Notes: a model not told the origin generated them from the letters alone. Positions 23,101 to 35,677 are shown, counted from the first letter of the stretch. The stretch is 64,000 nt of DNA from Nitzschia sp. pyKryTriq1 (GCA_956465555.1 OY101120.1:868001-932000), one strand, 5' to 3'. Numbers and translations are program-made.

Positions 23101-26100
23101 GTGATTTATACCTTTGTCGTCGAAATCGACAATCTTTTGAGTCACCTGTTTGTTGAAAGCACGCGTTTAGATCCGATTGAAGACCAGCGCCTCTATCACC
23201 GCGTAAGGGCATTCCTTGGGGAGCTCGATCGTTTCTGGGAACTGCTCAGATACACACCACTGCTGCTCCAAGCGTCGTCCTTTCTTGGATTTGAAGAGAC
23301 GGAATTTATTGTGCAATGGAAATGGCTGAAGCGTTCTTTCGCGAGCTTAGACTTGGGTTCCTTTGAAGATATCGACCAAAATCTGGTCGTCCGTCACTTG
23401 GAAAAGTTGAACTCTTTCATCAGCCTTGTTGACAGTGCCATCTTTGGAAAAACGGGAGACTCCTGGTCATTATGGTCCGTTAGCAAGAAAATGATGCGTC
23501 CCAGTGTACCTCGTGAAGCTTTGCATTGGAAGGGGCTGTTCGAAATGATTCGTTTGGCCAAAGAATGCAGCTTGATTACATATGGATGCTTTTCTGCCTT
23601 CGAAGTATCGTCTGACTGTGTTGACATGGCTTCCCTTGTCGAGCTCCGTCACCCTTATCTATTTGTGGACGATAATTTCCGATCACAGCTCCTTGGGGCT
23701 CTAACGACGATTCATTCATACTGGACTGACGAAGTTCCAATGGGCGAAGCTAGTATCAAGGAAAGGCTGGGACGTATCGATCTGGTAAAGAGATTGCACG
23801 GTTCGATGGAAAGTAGAAGAAAAGAGTTTCTTTTGCAGCTTGATCACGCCAAAGTCGACGCTGCCATTTCCACCGTCGAAAATCAGTTCACTGCGGAGAA
23901 GTTGGATGATTTGAAAGACTCGTCGCTATCGTCCGTGGCGAGCAGCGAAGCTTATAGGAAGCTCAGTCGTGGGCTACTCAATTCCTTTGCGCGAATTCAA
24001 CTATCACCATTCCAGGAATATCAGTGTGTCATCGAAGAAAACAACATTATTGGAGATATCTGCCAAAGAATTATCCGCAGCAGTGACGATGGCCAAATCT
24101 TTAGACGGTTCCAAGATCTTTTGCCAAAATTGAAGACGTTCATGAATGCATGTCTGTCTTGCGTGGTTTGGCCTGTCAGTGATCTTCGACCTTATCAGAC
24201 GCTTGTTTGGATTGTTGAGAACGGGAATTCGATTGATCTGAAAAAAACCCTACGTTCGCTGCTGCCTTCGATGCTTGCATCCATGAGTGCTCACATGTGG
24301 TCAAATTCGTTCAATAGGGCAGGTATTATTGCAACGCGACTTGAACTGCCAAACATGTGGGTCGATGACGAAAACTGTGGATCGCTATCAAGTGCTCGTA
24401 GAGGCAATGAAAGTAGCGGGGCATTCGGTCAAGTAAGGATGCAAGAACAAGTACGGACAGAGTTGTTTCTGCGTGTTGTTGGGGAACAATTCGCCCTTCA
24501 CAGACAACCGTGCAGCACTCGCTTTTACACAGTTGAAAACTGCGAGCAACGGCTTGAACAATACAAGACCATCAACAAAGTTCTGTCTCTTGGTCGCGCT
24601 AGCAGTTCTAAATCCGACTTCTGGATTTTGCTCTGCCTTACTGGTGATGTTATCCAGGCTGTTCGAGAAGGTCTGGACTGCAAGGACCTTGATCAACTAG
24701 TAGAACTTGTCGCCGATCCAAGCTTGCTGGCAGAGACTGAACTTGGTGACTTCGAAGCGATTGCCGAGACTACAACACATCGTTTGTTGAAAGAAGTACT
24801 CCTTACGTTGATCTTACCGCTGCTTGGTTGTTTTCAAGATGCATGGAAATTTGACCCTACGCTTGAACTGTACACAAAATCGATGGCGCTCGCATCAGCA
24901 TACCTCGGGTTGCTCCGATTGAAGATCGCATGCCCGCAATCTCCGTTGGACCCAGGGCGAGCTCCTATAGCAAAAGTGTCACTCATCAACAACAGGATGA
25001 AGCATCTTCGAACAGAGGTCACTGCTCATCGATTGTACAATGGCTTTGCCAATGGGGACTTCACACCATGCAACGCGGAGATTGAAGGTATGCTGGCGGA
25101 AGGTGAATATCTTACGAAGAAGAGTCTATCGCAGAAACGCAAAGTAGTGAAACGAGCAGCAGATGCAGCACCTTTTCACGAACTATTTCGGCTATCTCGA
25201 GATTTTGTGGAAAGAGTAGCATCGACGACCTCGGTTTTGGAGCTGGTCCAGCTGGTCCTCAATCAGGAGGATTCAGTCGTGGTGGGACGACGTGTCGACA
25301 ACTGGCTTCGGACGTCATCATCTTTCTGTCAGCGAATAGAAACCGAATTCTGCGGATATGATGACGTGACTACGACATTGAAGCAATCGATTCAACTGAT
25401 TCAAGAGGGCCTGCAGAGCTTGACTAATAATATACGTTTAGTCAAGTCCGAGAGGACCAATGGAGCTACCGGTACAGCTGGGCTACTTTTTGGAAAGTTG
25501 CTACAATATCCGATGCCCAGTCACGACAGAACTATAGGCCTTGCCATCGACATGCTTCCAACAGTTGCCGAGTCCAAAGGAAACGCTGCTGAACAGAAAG
25601 ATCTACACTTTGCTCTCACTTCTGCTGCGCTTTCTAGGCTGCTCCTCAAAAGGATGATGTTTGGTCCGAAGCAAGAGGATTTAGAAAGGTGGCTGGCCGT
25701 GCTCGACTATCTTTCCCTATCTCACGGCCGTGTCTTTGATGAGAAAGACGCGGGAAAAAGTGTAGACGACATCCAGGAGCAGAAATTCAGAGAACAGTTC
25801 CCTGATCATAGACGTGAATTCTCCACGCTTTTCGAAGAAAAGGACGATGACATGTCAGATGACGAGGGGACGACAGAGGAAACAGAAGGAAACGACGACC
25901 AGGAAGAGCTTGAGTTCTCAGAATCTCAACTCGAATGGCTTTCACTCATGCTGCAGCACCTCTTCAAGACTGGAACTAGCTCGATCCTTGATTCAACCCG
26001 GACTTTGGTGTTCCATTACGGTTACAACGCAGCCCTTGCTTTGGAGCGGCGCTTTGAATGTACAAAATGGTCGCAGTCCCACGACGAATCTATGAGTGGT

Positions 26101-29100
26101 CACTCCTTTGCGATGATGCTAAGTACACCCAACAAGAGCTCCCATTCTAGGGTTTTCTCTCATCTCTTTAAAGAGGCCACCATGGTCGACTTTCAGAACG
26201 AACCGAACCCCACTGAAGTCAAGAAGGCAAAAGGTCCGTTGGAACGACTTATGGCTAGGTCGACTCAGTTGCTTACTGCTTTCCCTGGTCATTCTATTTT
26301 GCTGGGAATCGGTCGTGTCTGTGACAAGGTTTGCAAGTTTGATATGATGACAACTCCGATCGGTAAAGTCATGACAGGGATGGAGGTAATTCTCCGCCAA
26401 GCACAGGATTGGGAGCAGCATGCCAGCGATCGTGTTCGATTGGGCTCTCCTCTACAGGAAGTGGGCAAACTTGTCGCGGCGTGGCGAAAACTGGAGCTCG
26501 AGAGCTGGCCGCAGCTCATTCTCGCACGGAGATATCGTTACCAACGAAAGGCCCGTCGACATTTGATACGACTACAAAGTATTCTTAGAAGTTCGTCCGA
26601 GAGTGCGGAGCCAGGCGGGAGGAATCAAGAAAGTGTGTCCAGAGTAGCCAACGGGTATTCGCGTGTTGTCCCCAAATGGGTCTGGAAAGGTTCCAGCGCA
26701 GTAGGACAATCCCTCACGCAATCCCTAGAGTCTGCTGGAGACGATGATCTGGCCGCATTGACGAAAATTCTGGACACATTTATCTTGACATCGCCTTTGG
26801 GTGAATACCAAGAGCGTCTCCTGGTACTAAAGACATGCGCAGTCCAGCAAGAGATTGAATATGAACTTTCAGCTGCAGACTCCTCGTGGACATTGCAGCA
26901 ATCGAGAGCACTAAGATCAATCTATGCATATTACAACCAGTTTGAAGTCACCTTGGCTTCAAAACTAGAGAGTATGATTGAACCTTTGCAGACGAGACTC
27001 AAAGAAGAGGTGAAACTCGCTAAATGGGATGACCAGACGTATTATGCTCTGGCAGAATCTACAGAGAAGAACCACAGGAAGCTGATGAAAATCCTTGCTG
27101 AGGTCGACGATTGCCTGGATCTTAACGTAGGTCAAATAATACAAATCGAAAAAATCAAGGGAATCCGCAGCGACATGGATTCGACAGGAGATGTCTCCAC
27201 TTCTGTGCCGTCAGATTCTGCCCTTTTCCCCCATATTCTGAAGCTCGAAGGAAAAGTTGATTCGTCGAAAGAGCGGCTGGATCTCGGTGCAACAAGCATT
27301 GGTACCCACGACTGGACCAATGCCGAAAACATCGTCAACTCGTCGAGCAGCAACATCTTGAAGATTGAAAAATATGCCAAGAAAATGGCAAAGCTTCAGA
27401 TGTCGATTAGGACGGACTACAAAAACTGGGCACAAGTGGGAGTTGATGAATCTTCGTATCTTTGTGGGGCCATTTTTGATCGCATCTCTTCGCTAAGAAG
27501 CAAGTCTACCAGGCCCATGAAAGAGCGGGCTCTCACCGACTTGTTTCGTGAATTGAAAAGGAATGGATTCACAACAACAAAATGGGGTGTCCCAGACCAA
27601 GTCCGTAATATGGAGGATATCTTCCAGCTTCCAACACCGTGCGTCGAAGACGCCGTGATGAACTCAGAGACAGTCAATGAAGTCCAACGGGCTGAAAAAT
27701 ACTATCAACGAAGCATTACGGAATTGAACGAGTACAGGTCAGAGAGCATGCTGCTTGGAAGCAAGCATTTGAGCAAGCGTGAAACAGATATGATGTTGAC
27801 ATTGGGCGAAAGCGGGATATTGATGATCGCTCAGCAGCGATGTCTATTATCTTCAATCGTCCACGAAATTGCGAAACTCAAGGACTATGCGTCAACACTC
27901 TCGTTCACCGAACGAAGTTTACCTTTGCAGCAAACATCAACTTGTGTCAAAATTGAGAAATTCGAAAAATCTATCAAAGTGGCTGTCGAGAGCTTACGCC
28001 AACTGTCGTTGCTAGTCAAATCGTCCCATGAACTATACAGCGAAGCGTCCCAAAATGAATGGGCAAGAGATGCTGCCGCGAAAATTGATCGATGCGTGGA
28101 CAGCATGAGTGATTATGACAGTCCCTGCCTTGACTCTAATACCATTCTCACTGTTTCACAAGTTCGGCAGGTAGAGAAGAAAGCTGAAGGAATAAATGAT
28201 TCTCGCCGACTCATCCTCGACTGTAAAAGGTCTTGCGCGTCCATGGCTTGCCTTCCCATCGATTGCTTTGATGTGGTTCTTCACGAACTAGATAAAGTGC
28301 AAGTCAGTGAGCTCGGGCCAAGTACGAATTCTATTCACGACAGCCACGACTGTTTGAATACCATTCCTTTCATGGAATCCCTGTCGTCTGCCGTTGAAAA
28401 ATCGCTTATTGCGTTCCAGAGTATCGTTAAAGAACGTCTAGTCAAGGACGGCAACAATGACAATCAGTCACTTTGGCAGTGCCACAGGGAGCTTATGAAT
28501 GTTTGGGCATCCACGGATCTCGCGAAGCTGAACGACACGATTGCAGACGTTGCGAGGGAACTTAAACGACTGCATGAAGTGGAAGGCGATCTGACCGACA
28601 ACCATAGGGAAACCTTAGTTGGACTGGCTTCGGATCTTGGTGTCCTCACGTCTCGTGTCCAGGCACAAGCACAGGCTCTCTTGAGAACTACAGCGTCGTT
28701 CCATGCTCATACTTCCAAGTTGGTCTACGTAATCCTTCGAATCTTCCGTGTCCTCTTGGCAAAAGGATTTTGTTCCGATGAAACTGCCGAGGACGACGGG
28801 AGCGATACTGGTGGCGATGTCGAAGGAATGACTTTCGAGGACGATCAAGATGGTACTGGTATGGGTGAAGGAGATGGGAAACGAGATGTCACCGACCAAT
28901 TGGAAAGCGAGGACCAGCTCTCTGGGCTCAAGAATGACGAAGACCAGGCCGACAAGGAGGAGAACAAAGAATCTCGTCAGTTGAACGAGGAAGAAGCAAA
29001 CCAGGGAATGGAGATGGAAGCTGACTTTGAAGGAGAAATGTGCGACGTGCCCGACAAGCCACAAGACGAGGAGGAAGAAGACGTGGAAGGCGAGGAGCTC

Positions 29101-31500
29101 GATCGAGAAATGGGCGACGAGGGCAGCCCAGATGAGCAAGTTGTCGATGAACGGATGTGGAATGACAGCGACGACGAGGATGAAATAAATAAGGAGGAAG
29201 AGAAATTCGAGAAGGATAGCGGTGTCCAAGGTGAAGCTATCGAAGGAGCCACTAGGACGAAAGAAGAAGAGGATGAGGGAGGAAACGAGAAAGCAGATCA
29301 AAATGATGAGCAAAAGGACCCCCCTCCGGAACAGCCACAAGAAGAGAAATCCCAAGAAGCTGGGGGGGAGGACGATGGTGAAATAAACGAGGATAAAGAC
29401 GACCGCTACGAGGACCAACATGGTGTTGACGTGAAGGGTGACGAGGGAGACGCGGACGAGGACTCAAAGACAGACGATCAGATGCAACTAGACGATGATC
29501 TAAATCTCGACTGCGGAGACGACCCTGACGGTACCATGGACGAGGACGAACACGACGATCAGGTCGAAACAGACCAAAACGAAGAGAACAACAAGGAAAG
29601 CAATATTTCTGAAGACTCGGCTCTTGAGCCTGATACCAACGGAGAAGACGAAAACGATGAAGCTGAAGAAGCGGCGGTGCCCTCAGGTGTGGCCGATCGA
29701 ATGGAGACTGACGAAGGTGCCGAACAAGAGGAAGACGATGAACCAAAGGAAGAGACCTCCACATGTATTCAAAACCAACAACCTACTGAGCAGGAGACAC
29801 ACGGAGTTCGAGCCAACGATGGCGCAGATGGCATTTTGGACGATGGCGACGAAAATGATGAAGAGCAGCAACAAGATCAGGCGGAAGGAGTTGGTGAAAC
29901 TTCAGGATCACAGGGCGGCGCTCAGTCGCATAATGAATCCAATGGAGGCGGTGGTTTTAGTGAACGCGATGGAGCCGTTGACGAAGCACCAGAGGCAAAA
30001 CAAGAAGAGGGCAAGGAAGAAGTTCCAAACCCATTTAAGAATCCTGGTGATGCTTCCAAGTTCTGGCACAAAAAACTCAATATTGTCGACTCAAACGAAG
30101 AGAGCGAGGAATCCATTGATGAACTACAGGACCAAACAGAAAATCCGAGTGATGGTGATGGAAAGGGCGACTTCCAATATACGTCGAAGGACGAAGAGAG
30201 TCGATCCCAAGTGCTTGGTGAAGCAACGGAAGAAGAAGCCGTGGAGCTCAACAGGCCGGAAGAAGAGCAAGCTGCAGACCAGGAGACCGACGAAAATGCC
30301 AACAATGATGAGAGCGAAAATAAGCCTTCTGCAGAAACAGAAAACCCCTCCACGAAAAAACAGAAACGGCAACCGGCGGCACCGAAAGAACAGAGCCGGA
30401 GGCACGACGAACATGATATCTCAGACACAGAAGATCACCCAGATTCTGTCCCCGACGAGGAAATGGAAGAAGAAGATGAAGCATCTCAGGCTTCCCAGGA
30501 GGGGAATGAAGTCGACGATGAGATGGTAGCAAATCGCGTCGTATCCGATCTGTCTCGCCTCAAAGTCGAAGGCAAAGACTCTCTTATGGACATTGATGGA
30601 AAGATGATTGAAGAAGAACAGGTGACTGGGATCAGCAGTTCCGAAGCCGCGGAAGCGCGTTCTCACTGGCTGCAGATTCAAGGAGAAACCTTCAGTCTAT
30701 CTCGACGGCTATGTGAAAAACTAAGATTGGTCATGGAGCCACTCGTTGCATCCAAACTAAGAGGTGACTACCGAACTGGCAAGCGAATCAACATGAAACG
30801 TGTCATTGGCTATATTGCTAGTGGCTATCGGAAGGACAAGATCTGGCTGCGGAGAACAAAGCCTGCGAAGCGAGATTACCGAGTACTACTTGCAGTTGAC
30901 GATTCTGAGAGTATGAAGAAGAGCGGCGCAGGCGAAATGGCCTTACGTGCTCTATCAACTCTTGCCGTCGGAATGAACCAACTAGAAATTGGTGAGCTGG
31001 GTATTGCTAGCTTTGGTGAAGACATGAAGCTCCTACACCCGTTCCACCTCCCTTTTACCACTGAGTCAGGGGCTGACATGGTGATGAATTTCAAATTTGA
31101 TCAAAAAAGGACGCGGACATCACTATGTGTGGAGAGTGCAATCGCTGCACTGGATGGTATGGGTGGCCATTCCTCCATGCAACTAGTGTTTCTGGTCAGC
31201 GACGGTCGGATTGAACGAGATAGTCGAGAGAAACTGAAGAGACTGATCCGAGAAATGATGGAACGTAATATACTTTTGGCTATGATCATTGTCGAGGGCG
31301 AGCACAAAAAGAAGGACAGCATCGTGCATATGAAAGAGGTTACCTTTGAGAAGGGAAAGCCGGTAGTGAAACGATTCATCGAGGACTATCCCTTTCCATA
31401 CTACATCATATTGGAAGATATGGGTGCCTTGCCAGAGGTGCTTGGGGATGCGTTACGACAATGGTTCGAGATGTTGATGCAACTACAGAGCCCACGTTAA
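14166..31500 (+). CDS. MDN1: Midasin (AAA+ ATPase, 60S ribosome assembly), five exons
   Basis: Exons 14166..16981, 17052..17962, 18030..18839, 18918..20358 and 20436..31500 join in frame to 5,680 aa; introns are 70, 67, 78 and 77 bp, all GT-AG. Six AAA+ modules each show a Walker A: GPQGAGKSS (~415), GETGCGKTT (~774), GPTSAGKTT (~1208), GDTGCGKTT (~1507, rebuilt by splicing), GSPGVGKTS (~1981, rebuilt) and GQPSSGKTS (~2294). Walker B motifs such as VLLDEINLA and VILDELNLA follow. A long helical linker reaches about 4780, then an Asp/Glu-rich region (~4780-5390), then the MIDAS/VWA domain with VDDSES (~5478). The protein is a dynein-like ring that strips Rsa4 and Ytm1 from pre-60S particles in the nucleus. 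Size matches the family. ATG 14166 is followed at once by another ATG. Single copy, essential by family knowledge. Confidence 0.98.
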
Positions 31501-31640
31501 TTTCTTTCTTCGGTGCAGATTATAGTTAAAATTATTGATACGGTATGATTTTTGTGATTGAGGTGATAAGGTGCGCATCAACCCCACATTGATCGTGAAC
31601 ATCGAAATGAATTCTTAGCACGACAAGCGCATAGGAGAAG

Positions 31641-32381
31641 TTACATTCCAAATTTCTTCAGCAGGTAGAGGGCACGTCTTTCAGCTTCCCTTTCTCGTTC
31701 AATGTCCATAACGGACTTGTAGTCATTAATATTCTCATAGTCCTCGTCAGGGGGCACCACCTTCTTCTTCCTCGTCGTAGTCGCCAAGACTCGGGGTCGA
31801 TTAATCACCCTAGTAGTGGGCGAAGAAACTGAGCTCGAGGGGCTTGCACTTCCACCATTGTTTGTGTATGCAGCAATTTGTTCTAGCCTTTTCTTTTCCT
31901 TGTATCTTCTTTTAGCCTCCAGCCGAAGAGCATACCCATTGTCATCAATCTCAGGGTGAGATCGGGGTGGAGATGCGGGCACTCGACCAGATCCAGCAGA
32001 TCCAGGACTAGACGGGTCCCCAGCCCAGATATTTTGCTGGAGGAGCTTTTGAGCCTTCGCTTCCGCAACCTTCTGGCGTCGAATGTCAAGGTCGTCCTTT
32101 TCGATCGCTTCGGATTTGCCAAGATGAGTGGGAAGTCCGATAAAATGATGAGTGGATGTGGAACCTGAAGATACAGAGGATGGTGTGGTTGGCGGGACGT
32201 CTGCTCCATAGCTACCGCTGCTCGCACTTTGGGGCGATGCAACATTCCATTTTCCTTCATCTGGTGACGCTACATTCCAGCTACCCGGGCTTAAAGCGGG
32301 TGATCCGTAGCTGTTGTTTTCGCTACGGTTGGATGGGGACACCATCCATGGTGGCGATTCGCAATAGTTGCTGATGCTCAT
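31641..32381 (-). CDS. Unknown Ser/Pro-rich basic protein
   Basis: A 246-aa single-exon frame. Residues 1-80 are Ser/Pro-rich with two similar units (SPGSWNVASPDEG, KWNVASPQSA). Two helical, charged segments follow: about 88-118 (DIRRQKVAEAKAQKLLQQ) and 150-173 (LRLEAKRRYKEKKRLEQIAAY). The C-terminus has DYKSVMDIEREREAERRALYLLKKFGM. The spacing suggests a scaffold or coiled-coil adaptor; I do not recognise a domain. It is convergent with midasin (140 bp between stops). Confidence 0.7.
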   Translation of the reverse strand: MSISNYCESPPWMVSPSNRSENNSYGSPALSPGSWNVASPDEGKWNVASPQSASSGSYGADVPPTTPSSVSSGSTSTHHFIGLPTHLGKSEAIEKDDLDIRRQKVAEAKAQKLLQQNIWAGDPSSPGSAGSGRVPASPPRSHPEIDDNGYALRLEAKRRYKEKKRLEQIAAYTNNGGSASPSSSVSSPTTRVINRPRVLATTTRKKKVVPPDEDYENINDYKSVMDIEREREAERRALYLLKKFGM

Positions 32382-32689
32382 GGTACTTTTGTGGAAGGAG
32401 ATAGTTTATGGGAGAAAGAAAATAAATGAAAAGACTTGGCGGCTGGGAAAAAAATGAGCTGATAAGATTCGTCTGCTTGTACGCGATCCATTTTCCCACC
32501 CACAAGACTCTGCCATAAATAACTTTTGTCGAGAAGACACGATAGAAGTTGCGTCATCAGTCAGGTTCGTCGCCAAAACGAGACACACCCAACTAGTCGA
32601 GTTGTTCGGAGAGTCGTACGGACAAATAAACATCAACACGCACGTTTCAGCTGAACGTGGTGACGAGAAGGGGGGCGCGCGCCGGCGCG

Positions 32690-32845
32690 GTACATACTGT
32701 ACGTACCGTACCTGGCTACCGGTACGACGACAGAGTCGTCTACCGGTACCTAGATGCAGCACACACTACGACAGTACCAGGTACGGTATGGAGGTACCGC
32801 GTACCGTTAGCAGCTGAATATTCGTCACAAGTACAAGAAAGTACC
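32690..32845. repeat. GTAC-palindrome island 2
   Basis: Dense run of GTAC-cored words: GGTACATACTGTACGTACCG, TACCGGTACGACG, TACCGGTACCTAG, GTACCAGGTACGGTATGG, GTACCGCGTACCG. It abuts the dispersed repeat at 32846. Confidence 0.75.
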
Positions 32846-32954
32846 GTTGTTGGAGTAAGACAGCGGGTGCGTTGAACGACGGCCAGGCCCTCTCACCGGC
32901 GCCAATGAATTCCTTGGACAAGAATTCAAACAGCGACAGCGAGAGAGGCCGGGA
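32846..32954 (+). repeat. Dispersed repeat, copy 2
   Basis: 109 bp nearly identical to 13080-13186 in the same orientation. Here the left flank is a GTAC island and the right flank leads into a palindrome-rich segment. Confidence 0.9.
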
Positions 32955-33124
32955 CGCCTTGATCTATCAACTTCTCACAAATCAGAGGCTCTCGATATCG
33001 AAAGCTCAAGGTGAAGCTCCAACGCTCCGAGCCTCCCAACCACCTACTCCAGTCTGTAACCAATACAGATCCCCGCACGTCTGCGATGGGAACAGTTCGG
33101 TGTCGAACTACGCTACATCAAAGG

Positions 33125-33152
33125 CGCGCGGCTCTTTGCAAAGAGCCGCGCG
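33125..33152. repeat. 28-bp perfect palindrome
   Basis: Fourteen base pairs on each side of a TTTG|CAAA centre with no loop; arms are CGCGCGGCTCTTTG and its exact complement. It is followed by a second hairpin at 33166-33186 (GGGTTTAC, 5-nt loop, GTAAACCC) and an imperfect third near 33251-33267 (CGTCTCT, AAT, AGAGGCG). Confidence 0.9.
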
Positions 33153-33610
33153 GTGGCATGCACGCGGGTTTACGACCAGTAAACCCACCCTACCACCAAT
33201 CAAGCCTGCCTACTAGATTGAAATCGCTACGCACCAACGCAGAGCGCAATCGTCTCTAATAGAGGCGATGACGAAGGAGTCGTCCCCGGTACCAGGTACT
33301 GTTACCGGTTGCTTTGCGTGCGTGCCGCGCGGATTGGAGGAATGGTCTGGCCGTCTACAAGTATCATCATTCCTCTTTCCCGAGAAAGCTATGAGCGCCA
33401 TCCGCCTCCCGACGCCATACGCCATCCAAGCTGAAACCTGAAACAAGGTGGATGAATGATGAAGCGACGTGTTATTGTCATCTTGTGTTGTGTTCTTGAG
33501 CTTTTTGCTTCCTCTTTCCCGACTTTCTTTTGTTTCTTCCTATAAGTCTACCTGTCTTCACACCCACCATTTCGCTGTTGTATCAGTGAAATAACAAAAT
33601 CTTCGGAAGG

Positions 33611-35317
33611 ATGGGTTTACAGACAACTACCCGAAAGACAAAGCAACGGCGCAAGCCGCCTTATCCAAACTCCGTCTTGGATCGCATTGCCTTGACGGAG
33701 AGCTTGGAAGAAGCCGGAATTTCATTGAAACGTATTCACTTGGATGGCTTCTACCAAGCATTGCACAGACAGCATTATCCCACTCTCGATAAATTCGTCG
33801 AGACTTATTACAAGTATGAGCGCAATGAAGTTACAGAGGACGACGACCCCGCGTTCAACAAGCCGTCGAAAAATGCCATTTCCAGTCGAAAGAACAAAAA
33901 TCTCTTGCAGCTCCCCAAGCCCTTTTTGAACTTCTTGACCAAGACCCCCGACTTTGTCACTATGACATCACGGATTCAACGGGAGATGACGTCGGCTGAC
34001 CGATCGACCACTAAACTTATTGTAGAGTTGCATGACGGGCAAGTGGTGGAGAGTGTGTTGATGCGATACGATCGCAAGGGATCGGGTCGGGCCTCTCTTT
34101 GCGTCAGTTCGCAAGTGGGTTGTGCCATGGGTTGCACCTTTTGCGCAACGGGAACTATGGGTCTCTTTGGTAACTTGACTGCCGCAGAAATTTTGGAACA
34201 AATGATCCATGCCAACAACATCCTGGCGGCAGAGTACGGAGAACGGGAAGATAAATCGAAGAAACTCGATCTGGTCCGGAACGTTGTCTTCATGGGCATG
34301 GGCGAGCCGCTGGACAACTATAATAACGTTGTGGCTGCATGCCGAGCCATGATGGATTGTAAGCGATGGAATCTAGCACATGGACGCGTGACGGTTTCGA
34401 CGGTGGGTCTAATCTCTCAGATCCGAAAACTGACTAAAGAATTACCAGAGGTCTCCTTGGCTTTGTCATTGCATGCACCAAATCAAGACGCTCGGACTGC
34501 TATTGTACCCACGGCAACTCGATATCCCATTGAACAGCTAATCGACGCCTTGGATAATCACATGATGGCGTACCTCAAGCAACGTTCGGTCAATGGAGAA
34601 TTCACGGAAGAAGAAAGGGTGAAGGAGAGTACACGACGACGTGCGATGATTGAATATGTTATGCGTAAGTGCAAACAGCGTTGTTATCTTGGTGATCGTC
34701 TTATAGATGGATCGAAATCTCACCATATGAATGTATCTTTTGTGCGCTCTGATGATGCAGTGCAAGGTGAGACTTCATCGTTTGAATGTGCCCATCAATT
34801 GGGTAAATTATGCGAGAATCGTCATTTGGTAGTCAATTTGATCCCCTACAATGCCACAGATGTTAAGGACAAGCTTCAATGCCCACCTTTTGATCACATG
34901 AAGAAATTCCGAGACATTGTCGCTTCGTATGGCACATTCTGCACGATTCGACGTACGATGGGAGCTGATATTGCCAGCGCTTGCGGGCAGCTGGTTCAAA
35001 AGTCACAAGAGAATGAATCATCGAAAGACCCAAACCTTGAATCGTCTATAGATATCGAGGACGTCGTCGGTGCTGGTGCTACCAGATCCAGCAATCCATC
35101 GAAAGTGGGTGGCTCGAGTAGTGTCCAATCAACGGAGAAAGCGGGTGATCATGTTCAGGACGAGTCATTGTCGAATGCGAGCTCCGGTTTCAGTTCATGG
35201 CTAGACTCAATATCCAGTGACGACTTGGATCGGTGGTCACAGGGTCTGGCCATTGCTGCAACTATCTCGGCATCGTGCTTCTTTCTATCGACTGCTGTGA
35301 TGTTGCGTAGAAGGTAG
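33611..35317 (+). CDS. RlmN/Cfr-family radical SAM methyltransferase with C-terminal membrane anchor
   Basis: A 568-aa single-exon frame. The radical SAM cluster motif is CAMGCTFC (CxxxCxxC, Cys near 171, 175, 178), preceded by SLCVSSQVG; GMGEPLDN (near 232) is the SAM-binding GGE-like loop. The second catalytic Cys is present in GADIASACGQL (near 456). Known family members methylate C2 of adenine in 23S rRNA and tRNA. After the catalytic domain comes a Ser-rich linker of about 80 residues and a final hydrophobic segment (about 541-563, LAIAATISASCFFLSTAVML) ending in RRR, which looks like a tail anchor. No signal or transit peptide is obvious at the lysine/arginine-rich N-terminus. The enzyme call is strong; the membrane location is inference. 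Confidence 0.92.
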   Translation: MGLQTTTRKTKQRRKPPYPNSVLDRIALTESLEEAGISLKRIHLDGFYQALHRQHYPTLDKFVETYYKYERNEVTEDDDPAFNKPSKNAISSRKNKNLLQLPKPFLNFLTKTPDFVTMTSRIQREMTSADRSTTKLIVELHDGQVVESVLMRYDRKGSGRASLCVSSQVGCAMGCTFCATGTMGLFGNLTAAEILEQMIHANNILAAEYGEREDKSKKLDLVRNVVFMGMGEPLDNYNNVVAACRAMMDCKRWNLAHGRVTVSTVGLISQIRKLTKELPEVSLALSLHAPNQDARTAIVPTATRYPIEQLIDALDNHMMAYLKQRSVNGEFTEEERVKESTRRRAMIEYVMRKCKQRCYLGDRLIDGSKSHHMNVSFVRSDDAVQGETSSFECAHQLGKLCENRHLVVNLIPYNATDVKDKLQCPPFDHMKKFRDIVASYGTFCTIRRTMGADIASACGQLVQKSQENESSKDPNLESSIDIEDVVGAGATRSSNPSKVGGSSSVQSTEKAGDHVQDESLSNASSGFSSWLDSISSDDLDRWSQGLAIAATISASCFFLSTAVMLRRR

Positions 35318-35677
35318 ACCCGTAAGGCGAGCTAGGATAAAGGAGTCATAAACATCTACCTCTACTGTATAGACAAAACCAATCTGTAGGCGACGAATGT
35401 ACAAAGAATATGTATGTAATAGCGCTGGTGGCACTACTGTAGACGAAGTCTCGGAGCACGCTACCCTGTCAACGTTTGGATTCTCTACTAGTGCAGTACA
35501 AAGAGACGACAATAGTGACAGATGTCAACCCGGAGAAAGGTAGTGTAGATGATAGCTTTATAGTCGAGTTTTACCCACCGAGGGGGGACACTCCGAGCCC
35601 CAAGTGTCGATGACTCACCCGAGCCCCTGCGCAGCTTGTCCCAGAGTTTTGTGTATTGGATCCCCACCAATCACTGT
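35318..35677. other. Convergent intergenic region
   Basis: This 360-bp gap between the radical SAM gene and the small basic-protein gene holds nothing I recognise. Confidence 0.5.

Larger units (their letters stand above)
32382..33610. other. Divergent intergenic region with repeats
   Basis: This 1.2-kb gap holds a GTAC-palindrome island (about 32690-32845), the second copy of the dispersed repeat, and a cluster of foldbacks (33125-33260). No gene is evident. Confidence 0.6.

Noticed and set aside
28615-30532. Several long ORFs in other frames over the acidic part of midasin
   Set aside because: The GA-rich codons of the Asp/Glu region keep other frames open by composition. The products are simple Lys/Arg or Ser/Leu/Phe runs.
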